Below are positions 49,103 through 58,809 of a stretch of 64,000 nt of DNA, piece after piece (positions within the stretch are counted from its first letter, which is position 1; each line of letters begins with the position of its first letter). The DNA is from Mycolicibacterium cosmeticum (GTDB lineage: Bacteria > Actinomycetota > Actinomycetes > Mycobacteriales > Mycobacteriaceae), in contig JACPVS010000006.1 of assembly GCA_016197365.1 (NCBI GenBank), positions 310,001-374,000 of the forward strand, written 5' to 3'. Below the pieces are notes generated by a model that saw only the letters and a list, made by a program, of their open reading frames with translations, had not been told where the DNA came from and did not search any database. The translations under genes were made by a program, and so were the position numbers.

Positions 49103-50018
49103 CGATCTGTTGGGGCACAACCGATTCGGCCAGTGCGCGCAGATGCTGGTTCACCTCGGCGGGCCGTTCCAGAATGGCGCAGTGACCGCCGGAGAGCTCG
49201 ACGAACACCGCCAGATTCGGCGCGTGCTCGGCGATGTGCCGGGACGCGATGATCGGCAACAGCCGGTCCTTGCGGCTGCCGATGACCAGTGTCGGCACCG
49301 TCAGGTTGTGCAGCGAAATGTGTTTGGGCCCAAGGTTGTCCACCAGCACCCTCGCCCAGCCTCCGCGCCCGGCCGGCGGGGTGGCGGCGAACTGCCGGTA
49401 GATCAGGTCCGCCACCTCGGGGTCGGCGTCGCGGCCGACCGCCAGGTACTGGACGAAGCGTTTGTTGGGGCCACCGGCCAGACCCGGGATCGGGGTGGCG
49501 CCGAACGTCTTCAAGAAGGTCCCGGCAGCGCGGATGCGGGCCTGGGTCAGCGGGGCGGGCACCGGCGCGAGCCGCACATCCCGCAGCAGGTCGCCCGTCG
49601 TGGTGTTGATCAGCGCAACGGCATCGGCGCAGGAGGTCACGCGGTGCGGGTAGCGCTGCGACCACGACGAGATGGCGATGCCGCCCATCGAATGCCCGGC
49701 GATGACGGCCCGCTCACCGGACGCCAACGTCGCGTCCAGCACGGCGTCCAGATCGGCGGCCAGATGGTCGAGGCTGTAGCCACGCCGCTGCCGGGGCGTC
49801 TCACTGCGGCCGTGGCCGCGGTGGTCGTAGGCGATGACGCGGTAGTCGCCGGTTAGGTCGGCGATCTGGTGGGCCCAGACCTCCAGGGCGCAGGTGATGC
49901 CGTGCGCCAGCACGATCGGATATCCGTTCTCCGGGCCGAACACCCGGGCGTGCAAGCGGGTCCCGTCAGCCGAGCGGACCGCCATGGTGCGGCCCGCAGG
50001 TAGCGGTGGAAGCGTCAT
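49095..50018 (-). CDS. hpx: Haloperoxidase-like alpha/beta hydrolase (Hpx, Rv3171c-like)
   Basis: 307 residues from ATG 50018. Alpha/beta hydrolase: [41 protein letters not shown], nucleophile elbow AGHSMGG (Ser110), VIGSRKDRL with the acid and a final [13 protein letters not shown] with the His. The conserved segments [19 protein letters not shown] and HLRALAESV match the Rv3171c protein next to aofH. The name haloperoxidase reflects fold similarity; the physiological activity is probably esterase-like or lactonase. Convergent with aofH. Confidence 0.92.
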   Translation of the reverse strand: MTLPPLPAGRTMAVRSADGTRLHARVFGPENGYPIVLAHGITCALEVWAHQIADLTGDYRVIAYDHRGHGRSETPRQRRGYSLDHLAADLDAVLDATLASGERAVIAGHSMGGIAISSWSQRYPHRVTSCADAVALINTTTGDLLRDVRLAPVPAPLTQARIRAAGTFLKTFGATPIPGLAGGPNKRFVQYLAVGRDADPEVADLIYRQFAATPPAGRGGWARVLVDNLGPKHISLHNLTVPTLVIGSRKDRLLPIIASRHIAEHAPNLAVFVELSGGHCAILERPAEVNQHLRALAESVVPQQIAR

Positions 50019-50062
50019 GGGCTGCTCCGTTCGTCTCGGCCTCTTTGCCGGGACCCGCCAGC

Positions 50063-51148
50063 TTACGCCGTGACGAGCACCGGTTTGATCACCTCGGCGG
50101 CCTTCGCCGCGGTCCACACCCGACCGAAATCGTCGAACGGGAAGGTGGTGATCAGCTTGTCCAGCGGCAGTTCACCGCGGACGTAGAGGTCGGCCAGGTA
50201 CGGGATGAAGACGTGCGGGTCGCTGTCGCCCTCGACGACACCGCGCACGCTGATCCCCTTCGCCATGATGAGCGCCACCGGCAGCTCGGCCATCGGTGCA
50301 CCCAAACCGAGCAGCGCCAGGGTGCCGCGGGAGCGCAGCAGCCCGACCGCCGCGGCGATGACATCGGGGCGGGCGGTGGTGTCGATGACACCCGCGGCCC
50401 CGCCGGTCAGCTCCAGTACCCCGGCCGGGACGTCGGCGCCTGCCGGGTCGAACGTGTGGGTGGCCCCCAGTTCGGCGGCCAGGTCGCGGCGCGCGGCGAT
50501 CGGATCGACGGCGATGATCGTGCGGCAGCGGGCGATACGCGCACCCATCACCGCCGAGAGCCCCACCGCGCCCGCACCGAAAACCACCACGGCGTCATCG
50601 GCGGCCGGGGTCAGCACGTTGAGCACCGCGCCGGCACCGGTCTGCACGCTGCAGCCCAGCGGTGCGGCCAGCGCCGGGTCGATGCCCTCGTGCACCGTGA
50701 CGGCGTTGCGGCTGCGGGCGATGGCGTAGGTGGCGAAGCTGGACTGGCCGAAGAATCCACTCGTGATGGGCTGCCCGTCGAGGCGTAGCGCGCTGGTGTC
50801 GTCGCGGCGGCTGCCCCGCATGTTCAGGTGGGCCGACTGGTCGCAGTAGGCCGGCCGGTCGGAGGCGCAGTTCGCGCACGCACCGCAGCTGGCGAAGGTG
50901 AGCACCACCCGCGCCCCGATGCGATCCTGCGCGCGGGGTCCCGCGGCGACGACGGTGCCCGCGCCTTCGTGCCCGAACACCATGGGCACCTTGGCGAACC
51001 AGGACGCGACGCTGATGTCGGTGTGGCAGATGCCCACGGCATCGATGCGGACGAGAACCTCGTCGGCCACCGGATCGCGCAATTCGACCTCGGTCAGCTG
51101 CGGGTCCTGCCCTGCTTCGCGGAGTACCGCGGCACGTGCCTTGATCAC
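50063..51148 (-). CDS. Zinc-dependent alcohol dehydrogenase (MDR family)
   Basis: 361 residues. Catalytic zinc site GICHTD (C41) and GHEGAG (H60-E61). The structural zinc Cys cluster is C88, C91, C94, C102 in SCGACANCASDRPAYC. GCSVQTGAGAVLNVLTPAADDAVVVFGAGAVGLSA is the Rossmann coenzyme site. It resembles benzyl-alcohol/aryl-alcohol dehydrogenases. Probably NAD-linked, given the acidic residue at the strand end (AVDP). Divergent from fadB4 with only 23 bp between starts, so control is shared. Confidence 0.92.
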   Translation of the reverse strand: MIKARAAVLREAGQDPQLTEVELRDPVADEVLVRIDAVGICHTDISVASWFAKVPMVFGHEGAGTVVAAGPRAQDRIGARVVLTFASCGACANCASDRPAYCDQSAHLNMRGSRRDDTSALRLDGQPITSGFFGQSSFATYAIARSRNAVTVHEGIDPALAAPLGCSVQTGAGAVLNVLTPAADDAVVVFGAGAVGLSAVMGARIARCRTIIAVDPIAARRDLAAELGATHTFDPAGADVPAGVLELTGGAAGVIDTTARPDVIAAAVGLLRSRGTLALLGLGAPMAELPVALIMAKGISVRGVVEGDSDPHVFIPYLADLYVRGELPLDKLITTFPFDDFGRVWTAAKAAEVIKPVLVTA

Positions 51149-51171
51149 GCCGGGATGTTAAATGGTCCTTC

Positions 51172-52140
51172 ATGCGCGCCATACACATACCCCGGTTGGA
51201 CGGTCCGTCGGTCGCGGAGTTGGTGGAGATCGAAGAGCCCGGCATCGACGGCGTGGTGATCGAGGTGCACGCGGCGGGCGTCGCGTTCCCCGACGCCCTG
51301 CAGACCCGCGGGCTCTACCAGTACAAGGCGCCCCTGCCGTACATCCCGGGCGCCGAGGTCGCCGGCGTGGTGCGCAGCGCGCCTGCCGGTGCGCACGTCG
51401 CCGCCGGCGACCGGGTGGCGGCGCTGACCCTGTTGACCGGCGGGATGGCCGAGGTGGTGACGCTGCCCGCGGAGCGGGTGTTCGCGCTGCCCGACTCGGT
51501 GTCCTTCGAGGCCGGCGCGGGCGTGTTGTTCAACGACCTGACGGTGCACTTCGCGCTGCGCACCCGCGGCCGGCTGGCCGACGGCGAGACGGTGCTGGTG
51601 CACGGGGCCGCGGGCGGCATCGGCACGTCGACGCTGCGGCTGGCCCCGGCGTTCGGCGCGTCCCGGGTGATCGCGGTGGTGAGCACCGAGGCCAAGGGTG
51701 AGATCGCGCGCGCGGCGGGGGCCACCGATGTGGTGCTCGCCGACGGGTTCAAGGACGCGGTGGCCGCATTGACCGGCGGGCGCGGGGTGGACATCGTGCT
51801 GGATCCGGTCGGCGGGGACCGGTTCACCGATTCGCTGCGCTCCCTGTCCCCCGGTGGGCGGCTGCTGGTGGTCGGTTTCACCGGCGGCGACATCCCCACC
51901 GTCAAGGTGAATCGGTTGCTGCTCAACAACGTCGACGCCATCGGGGTCGGTTGGGGCGCCTGGACCATGACCCACCCGGGCTACCTGGCGCAGCAGTGGG
52001 GGGAGCTGGCCCCGCTGCTGGCGTCCGGAGCGGTGAGCGCACCCGAACCCGTCGTGTACCCGTTCGAGCAGGCCGGTGCGGCCATCGAGTCGCTGGAAAA
52101 CCGCAGTGCCACCGGCAAAGTCGTGCTGAAGGTGCGTTAG
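51172..52140 (+). CDS. fadB4: NADPH quinone oxidoreductase-type protein FadB4
   Basis: 322 residues of the zinc-free MDR (quinone oxidoreductase) type. RAIHIPRLDGPSVAELVEIEEPG, then VAFPDALQTRGLYQYKAPLPYIPGAEVAGVV, VLVHGAAGGIGTSTLRLAP (nucleotide site) and AALTGGRGVDIVLDPVGGDRF. Same N-terminus and length as FadB4 (Rv3141c) of M. tuberculosis, which lies immediately beyond fadE23 there; here it is 42 kb away. The FadB name is historical; it is not a hydroxyacyl-CoA dehydrogenase. Ends convergent with the CocE hydrolase (4-bp overlap). Confidence 0.87.
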   Translation: MRAIHIPRLDGPSVAELVEIEEPGIDGVVIEVHAAGVAFPDALQTRGLYQYKAPLPYIPGAEVAGVVRSAPAGAHVAAGDRVAALTLLTGGMAEVVTLPAERVFALPDSVSFEAGAGVLFNDLTVHFALRTRGRLADGETVLVHGAAGGIGTSTLRLAPAFGASRVIAVVSTEAKGEIARAAGATDVVLADGFKDAVAALTGGRGVDIVLDPVGGDRFTDSLRSLSPGGRLLVVGFTGGDIPTVKVNRLLLNNVDAIGVGWGAWTMTHPGYLAQQWGELAPLLASGAVSAPEPVVYPFEQAGAAIESLENRSATGKVVLKVR

Positions 52141-53744
52141 GCGCGCACGACCGGTAGCAGCAGCCGCGAGCCGGCGCCGATCTCGTGGGTGGACGGCACC
52201 ATATGGGTTGCCGTCCATATGGATTCGCCAGTGCCGGGATTGCGCGCATAGTGTGGATGCGACCCGCCGGCGATCATCAACCTGACCCGGGATCCCGCGG
52301 CGAACCGGTGCGCGATGGGATCCAGGTCCAGGTGCAGTACCGGGTCGGCGCCCGGTTCTCGGCGCACGTAGCCGTCGCTGACGTTGTGGGACCGCCCATC
52401 GGTGCCGACCTCGCTGATCCGCACCCAGACGTCGGCCCATCCGATGTCGGTGCGGTGCGCGAGTTCGACCCGCGGAACGCCGATGACCTCGAGTGCTTGG
52501 TCGAGCGGCGCGCTGGCGAACGTCACGACGTCGGGACGCGCTGCCAGCGCACTGTCCTCTTGATAACCGTTGGGCGAGAACAGGAGCCGGCCGCCGAGCG
52601 ACGGGGTCGGGTCGGCCGGATCGAACACGAACCCAGCGATGGTGCCCGCCTCGGCGGGCGGGCTGTCGGCGAGCGCGGCCCGCGGCTGAAGATAGAGCAC
52701 TGTGTCGTCGGCCGGCGGTGGCCAGGCGTCCAACTCCCGCCACGTGTCACGCCCCCTGACGTGGATCCGCACCCCGCTCCAGCGCGGCCCGGTCAACCAG
52801 GCCATCGTCTCCCGGAGCACCTCACCGCCGCCGTCGCTGTGTGTCCAGGGCCCGACGATCAGTGCCGGCTCGACACCCCGGGCGGCCAACTGGGCGTACT
52901 CCCGGAACGCCGACGTGACGAGGATGTCCTGCCACCCGGCGATCAGCAGGACCGGCGTGTCGGCCCGTTGCAGGGCAACCGAGCGCCGGGCGGGCTCCCA
53001 GTACGGGTCGGCCGGATCCTGATGGCGCACCCAGGATTCGAACCATGGCGTGGCACCGCCGAGAAGCTGATCGGCGGCGTCGCGCAGCGGCACCGTGTCC
53101 AGCGGTCCACGTACCTTGCGCGACGTGGTGAGCGAGCGCACCAGGCCTTGCAGCGCACCGTCGCTTTCCTGGTGCGCCAGATGATAGGTCCAGGTGAGCA
53201 GGTCGGCCAGCGGGAAAGACCCTGCGCCCCAGGCATATTGCCCGTAATCGTGGGTCGCCATGGCGATCACCGAGGTTTCCAGTTCCGGCGGCGGATCGGA
53301 CAGCAGGGCCCACTGGGTGAACCCGAGATAGGACGAGCCCAGGGTGGCGAACCGTCCCTCGAACCACGGCTGGGCGCGCAGCCAGGCAACCGTGTCGGCC
53401 CCGTCCTCGGTTTCGTTGCGAACCGGGTCGAAGGTGCCGGTAGAGCCGAAAGTTCCACGCGTGCTCTGCACGACGACGCGATAACCACGTCCGGCGAACA
53501 AGCCGGCGACGATGGTGGCCATCAGCGCGGAACGGCCGTACGGGGTGCGGAGCAACAAGGTGCTCACCGTTGCCGACGCCGGGGTGTAGACATCGGTGCG
53601 CAGTCGCTGCCCGTCCCGCGTGGGGACCTCGACATCGCGGGTCACGCCGTAGCCCGTCGTCGGCCGGCCCAGGCCGAGCCGCGCCGCGGCGGCCCGCAGC
53701 GCGAGATGGGTCAGCGCACGTTTGGCCGGCGTGAAGGCAGACAT
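52137..53744 (-). CDS. CocE/NonD-family serine hydrolase (X-Pro dipeptidyl-peptidase type)
   Basis: 535 residues. N-terminal alpha/beta hydrolase: RTDVYTPASATVSTLLLRTPYGR, VVVQSTRGTFGSTGTFDPVRNETEDGADTVAWLRAQPW, with nucleophile GSSYLG (Ser137), and Asp and His in the WQDILV and VGPWTHSDGG segments. C-terminal jelly-roll PepX_C-like domain: LDPIAHRFAAGSRVRLMIAGGSHPHYARNPGTGE. Members cleave esters, beta-lactams or cocaine-like acyl groups. Substrate unknown. It stands between fadB4 and mbtM. Confidence 0.92.
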   Translation of the reverse strand: MSAFTPAKRALTHLALRAAAARLGLGRPTTGYGVTRDVEVPTRDGQRLRTDVYTPASATVSTLLLRTPYGRSALMATIVAGLFAGRGYRVVVQSTRGTFGSTGTFDPVRNETEDGADTVAWLRAQPWFEGRFATLGSSYLGFTQWALLSDPPPELETSVIAMATHDYGQYAWGAGSFPLADLLTWTYHLAHQESDGALQGLVRSLTTSRKVRGPLDTVPLRDAADQLLGGATPWFESWVRHQDPADPYWEPARRSVALQRADTPVLLIAGWQDILVTSAFREYAQLAARGVEPALIVGPWTHSDGGGEVLRETMAWLTGPRWSGVRIHVRGRDTWRELDAWPPPADDTVLYLQPRAALADSPPAEAGTIAGFVFDPADPTPSLGGRLLFSPNGYQEDSALAARPDVVTFASAPLDQALEVIGVPRVELAHRTDIGWADVWVRISEVGTDGRSHNVSDGYVRREPGADPVLHLDLDPIAHRFAAGSRVRLMIAGGSHPHYARNPGTGESIWTATHMVPSTHEIGAGSRLLLPVVRA

Positions 53745-53759
53745 GTGTGCCCAGAGTAG

Positions 53760-55280
53760 CTAACGGTCCTCCAGACCGCGCCGGACTTCGAGGCGCCGCA
53801 GCTTGCCCGACGAGGTCCTGGGCAGCGTGCCGGGCTTGACGAAGATGACATCAGCGGGCATGACACCGCATCCCGACGCGACCTGCGCCATCACCTGGGC
53901 GCGGGCCCCGGCCTCGTCAGGTCCACGGAATTCGGCGGTCACCACCAGGGCGGGCCGTATCGACCCCTCGCCGATCCCGACGGCCACCACCGCACCTTCG
54001 CGCACCCCGGGCACCTGCGCAGCCAGCTGCTCGACCTGGGTCGGGAAGATGTTGCGCCCGGCGACGGTGATGATCTCCTTGGCCCGGCCGCACACCACCA
54101 GCCCGCCCTCGGTGAAGTAGCCGAGATCGCCGGTGCGGAACCAGGATCCGTCACCCAGCGGATCGTCCCCGAGGTAGCCGGACATCATCGACGTGCCCCG
54201 GATGGCGATCTCCCCGGCCTCGCCGTCGTGTTCTTCGATCCGCACCTCCATGCCGGCGATCGGCTCACCGAGCACGGCATGTGTACGGGTCGCGGTCTCG
54301 ACCACGCGCAGACCCACCCCGGGCACCGGAACCGTGACCGCGCAATTGGCTTCGGCCAGACCGTAGGACGGCGACAACGCGCCGGCGTCGAAACCGAACC
54401 GCGCCATCTCCGTGGCGAAGCGTCCGGTGAGTTCGCAGTCGACGGGCTCGCCGCCGTTGAGCGCGAACCGCAGCGCGGACAGGTCCACATCGGTGACCCG
54501 GCGGGAGTACTTGCCGATCATCCCGTAGGCCATGTTGGGCCCGGCCGTGATGGTGGCGCGGCTTTCACTGAGCCAGTTCAGCCAGCGGAACGGCGACGCC
54601 TGGAACGCCGACGTCGGGGCCTGCCACACATCGGTGCCGCCCACGGCCCCCGACAGCAGGAAGCTCAGGCCCATGTCGTGGTACAGCGGCAGCCACGAAC
54701 ATCCGACGTCGCTCGGGTCGACGCCGATTCGCTCGTTGAGGCCGTTGAGATTGGCCAGCACCGCGGCGGGGGACATCGCCACCGTGCGGGGAGTCCCCGT
54801 CGATCCGGCGGTGCCCTGCAGGACGGCGATCGGGGCGTCGGCGTCGGGCAGCGCGAGGGTGGCCGATCGCTGCGCGTGTGCGACGGCGGTGAGTGCGCCG
54901 ACCGCGGGCGACTCCGCGGCGAGGAGCTCCAGGTAGCTGCCCTGGCTCAGCACCCGCTCGCTGCCGATCGTGTCGAACCGCGCCAGCGTGCCCCGAGCCC
55001 ACTGCGCGGGATCGGCGCCGCGGATGGGTCCGGGCAGGATCGAGACCGCGGCACCGGCCAGGAAGGCGCCGATGACGGCGGCGACGAACTCGGCCGTCGG
55101 CTCGCCGACGAGCCCGACGCGGGTGATGCCGGCATCGGCCACCCACTCGGCGACATTCTCGGCCCGCGCATAGATTTCCGGCCACGGGTGCCGGACCCAG
55201 ACTCCGTCTTCCAGCAGCACCAGATGATTGGCGCTGACCGACAGCCGGTCGCTGAGGGCGGCGGCGAGCGGGTTCACCAC
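53760..55280 (-). CDS. mbtM: Long-chain fatty-acid--ACP ligase MbtM (FadD33-like)
   Basis: 506 residues from GTG 55280 (GTGGTGAAC; 55277 also possible). An open frame to 56210 covers part of the next gene and is not credible. Adenylate-forming fold: [19 protein letters not shown]-loop, [70 protein letters not shown] and the C-terminal [19 protein letters not shown]. Nearly every block matches MbtM of M. tuberculosis, which activates a fatty acid for the mycobactin lysine side chain. Neither mbtL, mbtN nor mbtK, nor an obvious iron box, is nearby. Confidence 0.9.
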   Translation of the reverse strand: MVNPLAAALSDRLSVSANHLVLLEDGVWVRHPWPEIYARAENVAEWVADAGITRVGLVGEPTAEFVAAVIGAFLAGAAVSILPGPIRGADPAQWARGTLARFDTIGSERVLSQGSYLELLAAESPAVGALTAVAHAQRSATLALPDADAPIAVLQGTAGSTGTPRTVAMSPAAVLANLNGLNERIGVDPSDVGCSWLPLYHDMGLSFLLSGAVGGTDVWQAPTSAFQASPFRWLNWLSESRATITAGPNMAYGMIGKYSRRVTDVDLSALRFALNGGEPVDCELTGRFATEMARFGFDAGALSPSYGLAEANCAVTVPVPGVGLRVVETATRTHAVLGEPIAGMEVRIEEHDGEAGEIAIRGTSMMSGYLGDDPLGDGSWFRTGDLGYFTEGGLVVCGRAKEIITVAGRNIFPTQVEQLAAQVPGVREGAVVAVGIGEGSIRPALVVTAEFRGPDEAGARAQVMAQVASGCGVMPADVIFVKPGTLPRTSSGKLRRLEVRRGLEDR

Positions 55281-55390
55281 GACGGCGCGATTCTGGCAAT
55301 GGTCGTGGGCGTGCCGAGCGTCATGGGAGGAAATTACAGCAAAGGCGCGGCACGCGGACGCGCACCTTGACGGCAGCGTCAACCCAGCCG

Positions 55391-56692
55391 TCAGGCCCGT
55401 TTCACGAGGGTCAACCGACCGCACGGATGGGTGCTGCCGGTGAAGCGTTCGCGCAGGGTGGTTTCGGTGTACTCGCGGCGGAACAACCCACGCGCCCGCA
55501 GGATGGGGACCACTTCGTCGACGAAGACCTCCAGCCCGTCGGGGAACACGTCGGGCATCAGGTTGAACCCGTCGGCCGCCCCGGCCACGAACCAGCGCTC
55601 GATGGTGTCGGCCACCTCCAGCGGGGTGCCGACGATGACGCGGTGACCGGCTCCGCTGAACTCCCGGACCGCCTCGCGCAGGGTCAGCGACCGGCTCTCG
55701 ATGAGCCGCACCACCGATTCCCGGAAGCCCAGCGATGCGGCGAACGCGGCCGGGTCGCTGACCTCGCCGAGGAGATGGCCCGGTACCGGGGCGTCGAGGT
55801 CGTGATCGGACAGGTCCTCGCCGAGCACCTGGGACAGCCGCTCCAGATCCTGCCCCGGTGGCAGCAGCGCGTTCTGCTCCTCGAATCGACGGTCGGCCTC
55901 GGCGCGGGTACTGCCGATGGTGGTGATCAGACCCGGCAGGATCTTCACATCGTGCCGGCGCCGGCCGTGGGCCACCGCGACGTCCTTGACGTACCGGTAG
56001 TGGTCGATTCCGGCGTCCACGTCGAGTTCGGCGCTGAACACCGCGTCGGCGACCCGGCCGGCCAGTTCCCGCCCCTGCGGGGATCCGCCCGCCTGCACCA
56101 GCAGCGGATGCCCCTGCGCCGACGGGCCCTGGGGCAACGATCCCACCACGGTGAAGAACTCGCCCTGATGCGAGATCCCGCGGCGGCCGAGGTCGGCGGC
56201 GTCGCGCCACAGCGCACGCACCACGTCCACGAATTCGGCGGCGCGCCGATACCGGGTGTTGCGGTCCGGGTAGTCGGCCAGCCCGAAATTCGCGCCGGCC
56301 GGCAGCGAGTAGGTGGTGACGACGTTCCAGGCGAACCGGCCGCCGGAGAGTTCGTCGAGGGCCAGCAGCCGGTGCGCGAGTTCAACCGGGTCGTTGAACG
56401 TGGACGACAGCGTGCCGATGATGCCGAGGTATTCGGTCTCGGCGGCCACCGACGCGAGGATGACGCTGGGTTCCAGCGCTTGCGAGGGCCGCAACGCCGG
56501 GTGGTCGCGCAGCGCGGGCCCGTCGGCCAGGAACAGCGCGTCGAGGGTGCCGCGTTCGGCGATCCGGGCCATCCGCACGTAATAACCAGGATCGGCGAAG
56601 GCGGTCGGCGGTTCGCTGGTGCGCTGCCAGGACCCGGTGTGGATACCGGTGTTCAGGACGTTGACGTTGAGAATCAACTGACCGGCGGTCAC
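55391..56692 (-). CDS. FMN-dependent monooxygenase of the NtaA/SnaA/DszA (LLM) family
   Basis: 433 residues. N-terminal [18 protein letters not shown], then [90 protein letters not shown] and [27 protein letters not shown]. This is the NtaA/DszA branch of FMNH2-dependent monooxygenases, which break C-S or C-N bonds in sulfonates, sulfones or chelators. The start overlaps the preceding LLM gene stop (GTGA). Confidence 0.93.
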   Translation of the reverse strand: MTAGQLILNVNVLNTGIHTGSWQRTSEPPTAFADPGYYVRMARIAERGTLDALFLADGPALRDHPALRPSQALEPSVILASVAAETEYLGIIGTLSSTFNDPVELAHRLLALDELSGGRFAWNVVTTYSLPAGANFGLADYPDRNTRYRRAAEFVDVVRALWRDAADLGRRGISHQGEFFTVVGSLPQGPSAQGHPLLVQAGGSPQGRELAGRVADAVFSAELDVDAGIDHYRYVKDVAVAHGRRRHDVKILPGLITTIGSTRAEADRRFEEQNALLPPGQDLERLSQVLGEDLSDHDLDAPVPGHLLGEVSDPAAFAASLGFRESVVRLIESRSLTLREAVREFSGAGHRVIVGTPLEVADTIERWFVAGAADGFNLMPDVFPDGLEVFVDEVVPILRARGLFRREYTETTLRERFTGSTHPCGRLTLVKRA

Positions 56693-57675
56693 AGGCGTCC
56701 TCCCGGGTTGGGTGCGGAATCGAAGGCCAGCGCATGCCCGGCGAGATCGGGTTGTTGCGGCACCGGCAGATTCAGCCGCTGCCGTAGCGACGTGGGCGGC
56801 TGCCCGGTGGGTATCCCGGCGGCGACGAGGCCGCGCTGCCGAGCCACTGGCAGCGCACCGTCGAGGAACGGTGTCAATGCATGCGGCGCCAGCCGTACCA
56901 GCACGCCGGCCACCTCGCCCGACCCCGACAACCTCTCCAATACCGAGCCGATGCGCTGGATCGAGCGCAGCCGCACCACCACGGGGCGGCCGCGGGGAGC
57001 CTGATCACCGTCCTCGATCACGGCGAGGTCCGCCTCCTCGACGGAGGTGCCGTCCCCGGGAACGGCCTGCTGCCACACCGGAAGATCGCCCTGGACGGAG
57101 CCTGGAACGTTCAACGGGCCGGTGATCCGATACCCGCGTAGCACGTCGGCACGCCGGATCTGGCTGGTGTCCGCGAACACCCCGGTGTCGCGATCGCCCA
57201 CCACCGATTCCAGGGGCCAGGTCCGCCACAGGGCGCGGACCGCGGCCACCGCGTCGGCGGTGTGTTCGGGCCCGAGCTCGGCCCCCAGCCAGGTGTCGGT
57301 GGCCGCATTCAGTGCGGTGCCGTGATCGAAGTCCAGGGCCAGCCAGCCGACCCGGCCGTGGGCGGCATGATCGACCGAGACGAGACGTCTGGCCAGGTTG
57401 TAGGGGTGATCCCGGTGCGCGGCGGCGGCGACCACCAGGCCCAATGTGGCGGTGTGCCGGGCGGCGACGGTGGCCAGCAGGGACGGATCCAGGGTGGCGT
57501 GGGTGGCATCGCTGCGCTCGCCGCGTTCGGCGCCGATCACCCAGTACGCCACGCCCGCATCCTCGAGGCGACGTGCCAGCGATGCGATACCCCGCACCGG
57601 ATTGGCCACGGTACTTCCAGCCTCCCCCGCACCATCGCCGACCACTTCGACCCCCACCGACAGTGCGACAGTCAT
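56689..57675 (-). CDS. LLM-family flavin-dependent monooxygenase-like protein
   Basis: 328 residues from ATG 57675 (MTVALSVGVEVVGDG). A longer frame reaching 57795 would cover the divergent promoter. Luciferase-like fold: SLARRLEDAGVAYWVIGAERG, LLATVAARHTATLGLVVAAAAHRDHPYNLARRLVSVDHAAHGRVGWLALDF and ADAVAAVRALWRTWP. It is shorter and more divergent than the next gene product. Probably an accessory or second LLM enzyme. It is first gene of the minus-strand unit that is divergent from the ABC transporter genes. Confidence 0.85.
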   Translation of the reverse strand: MTVALSVGVEVVGDGAGEAGSTVANPVRGIASLARRLEDAGVAYWVIGAERGERSDATHATLDPSLLATVAARHTATLGLVVAAAAHRDHPYNLARRLVSVDHAAHGRVGWLALDFDHGTALNAATDTWLGAELGPEHTADAVAAVRALWRTWPLESVVGDRDTGVFADTSQIRRADVLRGYRITGPLNVPGSVQGDLPVWQQAVPGDGTSVEEADLAVIEDGDQAPRGRPVVVRLRSIQRIGSVLERLSGSGEVAGVLVRLAPHALTPFLDGALPVARQRGLVAAGIPTGQPPTSLRQRLNLPVPQQPDLAGHALAFDSAPNPGGRL

Positions 57676-57723
57676 GGACCTGACGTTAGCCACCGCGGTG
57701 CCACGCGCTACGGTTGCGATCAC

Positions 57724-57738
57724 GGCAATCGAATTGCC
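57724..57738. promoter_or_regulatory. Palindrome in the divergent LLM/ABC promoter region
   Basis: GGCAAT-CGA-ATTGCC is a perfect 6-bp inverted repeat with a 3-bp centre. It is inside the 162-bp gap between divergent operons, the only long gap in this cluster. An 8-bp CCTTAAGG palindrome also lies at 57784-57791. Both could bind a shared regulator. Confidence 0.5.
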
Positions 57739-57837
57739 TTCCCGCGCAACCTTTAAGTTCAGGTGAAGTGTCGGCTTAAAACTCCTTAAGGGCACAACCG
57801 TTGCCCGGCCACCGGCGCGTCCCTAGCGTCACACCTC

Positions 57838-58809
57838 GTGTTGGGTTTCACGCTGCGGCGTATCGGTCAGTCGATCATTGTGATCGTACTTGCTTACACG
57901 GCAGTCTTTTTCGTGCTCAACGTGCTGCCGGGCGATCCGATCGAGACCCAGATCTCCAACCCCGAGAACCCTATCTCCAAGGATGACGCCCAGGCTCTGC
58001 GCGACTACTACCGGCTCAGCGAACCGGCCGTCGTACAGTTCGGCGTCTCGGTCAAGCGGCTGTTCACCGGCGACCTCGGCTACTCGCTGAACAGTGGTCA
58101 GGAGGTGTCCAGATTGCTGGGCCAGGCCCTGCCCTCGACGGCGGCCCTCGCGGGCGTGGCGTTCGTGATCGCCGCGATCCTGGGCCTGACGATCGCGCTG
58201 ACCGCCGTGTTCGCCCGCCGCTCCGCCGTGCGGGAAATCGCCCGCGCACTACCACCGGCGTTCCTGTCCGTCCCTGTATTCGTCACGGGTCTGATTGCCC
58301 TGCAGCTCATCTCGTTCAAACTCGGCTGGGTCTCGGCCGTCCGCGACGAGGGGTTGCGCTCGACCGTGCTGGCCGCCATCCCGCTGGCGTTGCCGGTTGC
58401 CGCCCCCATCGCCCAAGTGCTGATCCAGGGGCTGAGCAACGCGGCCGGGCAACCGTACGTCGAGGTGCTGCGGGCCAAGGGGCTCGGCGAGAACCGCATC
58501 ATCTTCGGGCACCTGCTGAAGAACGGCTCGATCCCGACCGTCACCATCGTGGCCATCACCGTCGGTGAACTGCTGGCCGGCTCGGTCATCACCGAGACGA
58601 TCTTCAACCGCACCGGGATCGGCTATCTGACCGAGACGGCCGTGCGCAACCAGGACACCCCGATCATCCAGGCGGTGGTCATCACCGTCTCCGTGACGTT
58701 CGTGGTGATCAACCTGCTGGTGGACCTGATCTATCCGCTGATCGACCCCCGGATCGACCGGGCCGCGACGTCCCCCACCCCGCAGAAAGTAGAGGCGGTT
58801 CCCGCATGA
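57838..58809 (+). CDS. ABC transporter permease, dipeptide/nickel type (DppB-like)
   Basis: 323 residues from GTG 57838. LGFTLRRIGQSIIVIVLAYTAVFFVLNVLPGDPIE is the DppB-type N-terminus, with about six helices and the EAA loop SNAAGQPYVEVLRAKGLGENRIIFGHLLKNGSIPTV. It forms the inner membrane channel with the DppC-like partner, overlapping by 4 bp. Members carry peptides, opines, nickel or similar solutes. Confidence 0.94.
   Translation: MLGFTLRRIGQSIIVIVLAYTAVFFVLNVLPGDPIETQISNPENPISKDDAQALRDYYRLSEPAVVQFGVSVKRLFTGDLGYSLNSGQEVSRLLGQALPSTAALAGVAFVIAAILGLTIALTAVFARRSAVREIARALPPAFLSVPVFVTGLIALQLISFKLGWVSAVRDEGLRSTVLAAIPLALPVAAPIAQVLIQGLSNAAGQPYVEVLRAKGLGENRIIFGHLLKNGSIPTVTIVAITVGELLAGSVITETIFNRTGIGYLTETAVRNQDTPIIQAVVITVSVTFVVINLLVDLIYPLIDPRIDRAATSPTPQKVEAVPA

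Noticed and set aside
53760..56210. 816-codon open frame covering mbtM and part of the LLM gene
   Set aside because: The portion before the GTG at 55280 is Arg/Gly-rich, lacks homology and overlaps the LLM monooxygenase; the MbtM N-terminus begins at 55280.
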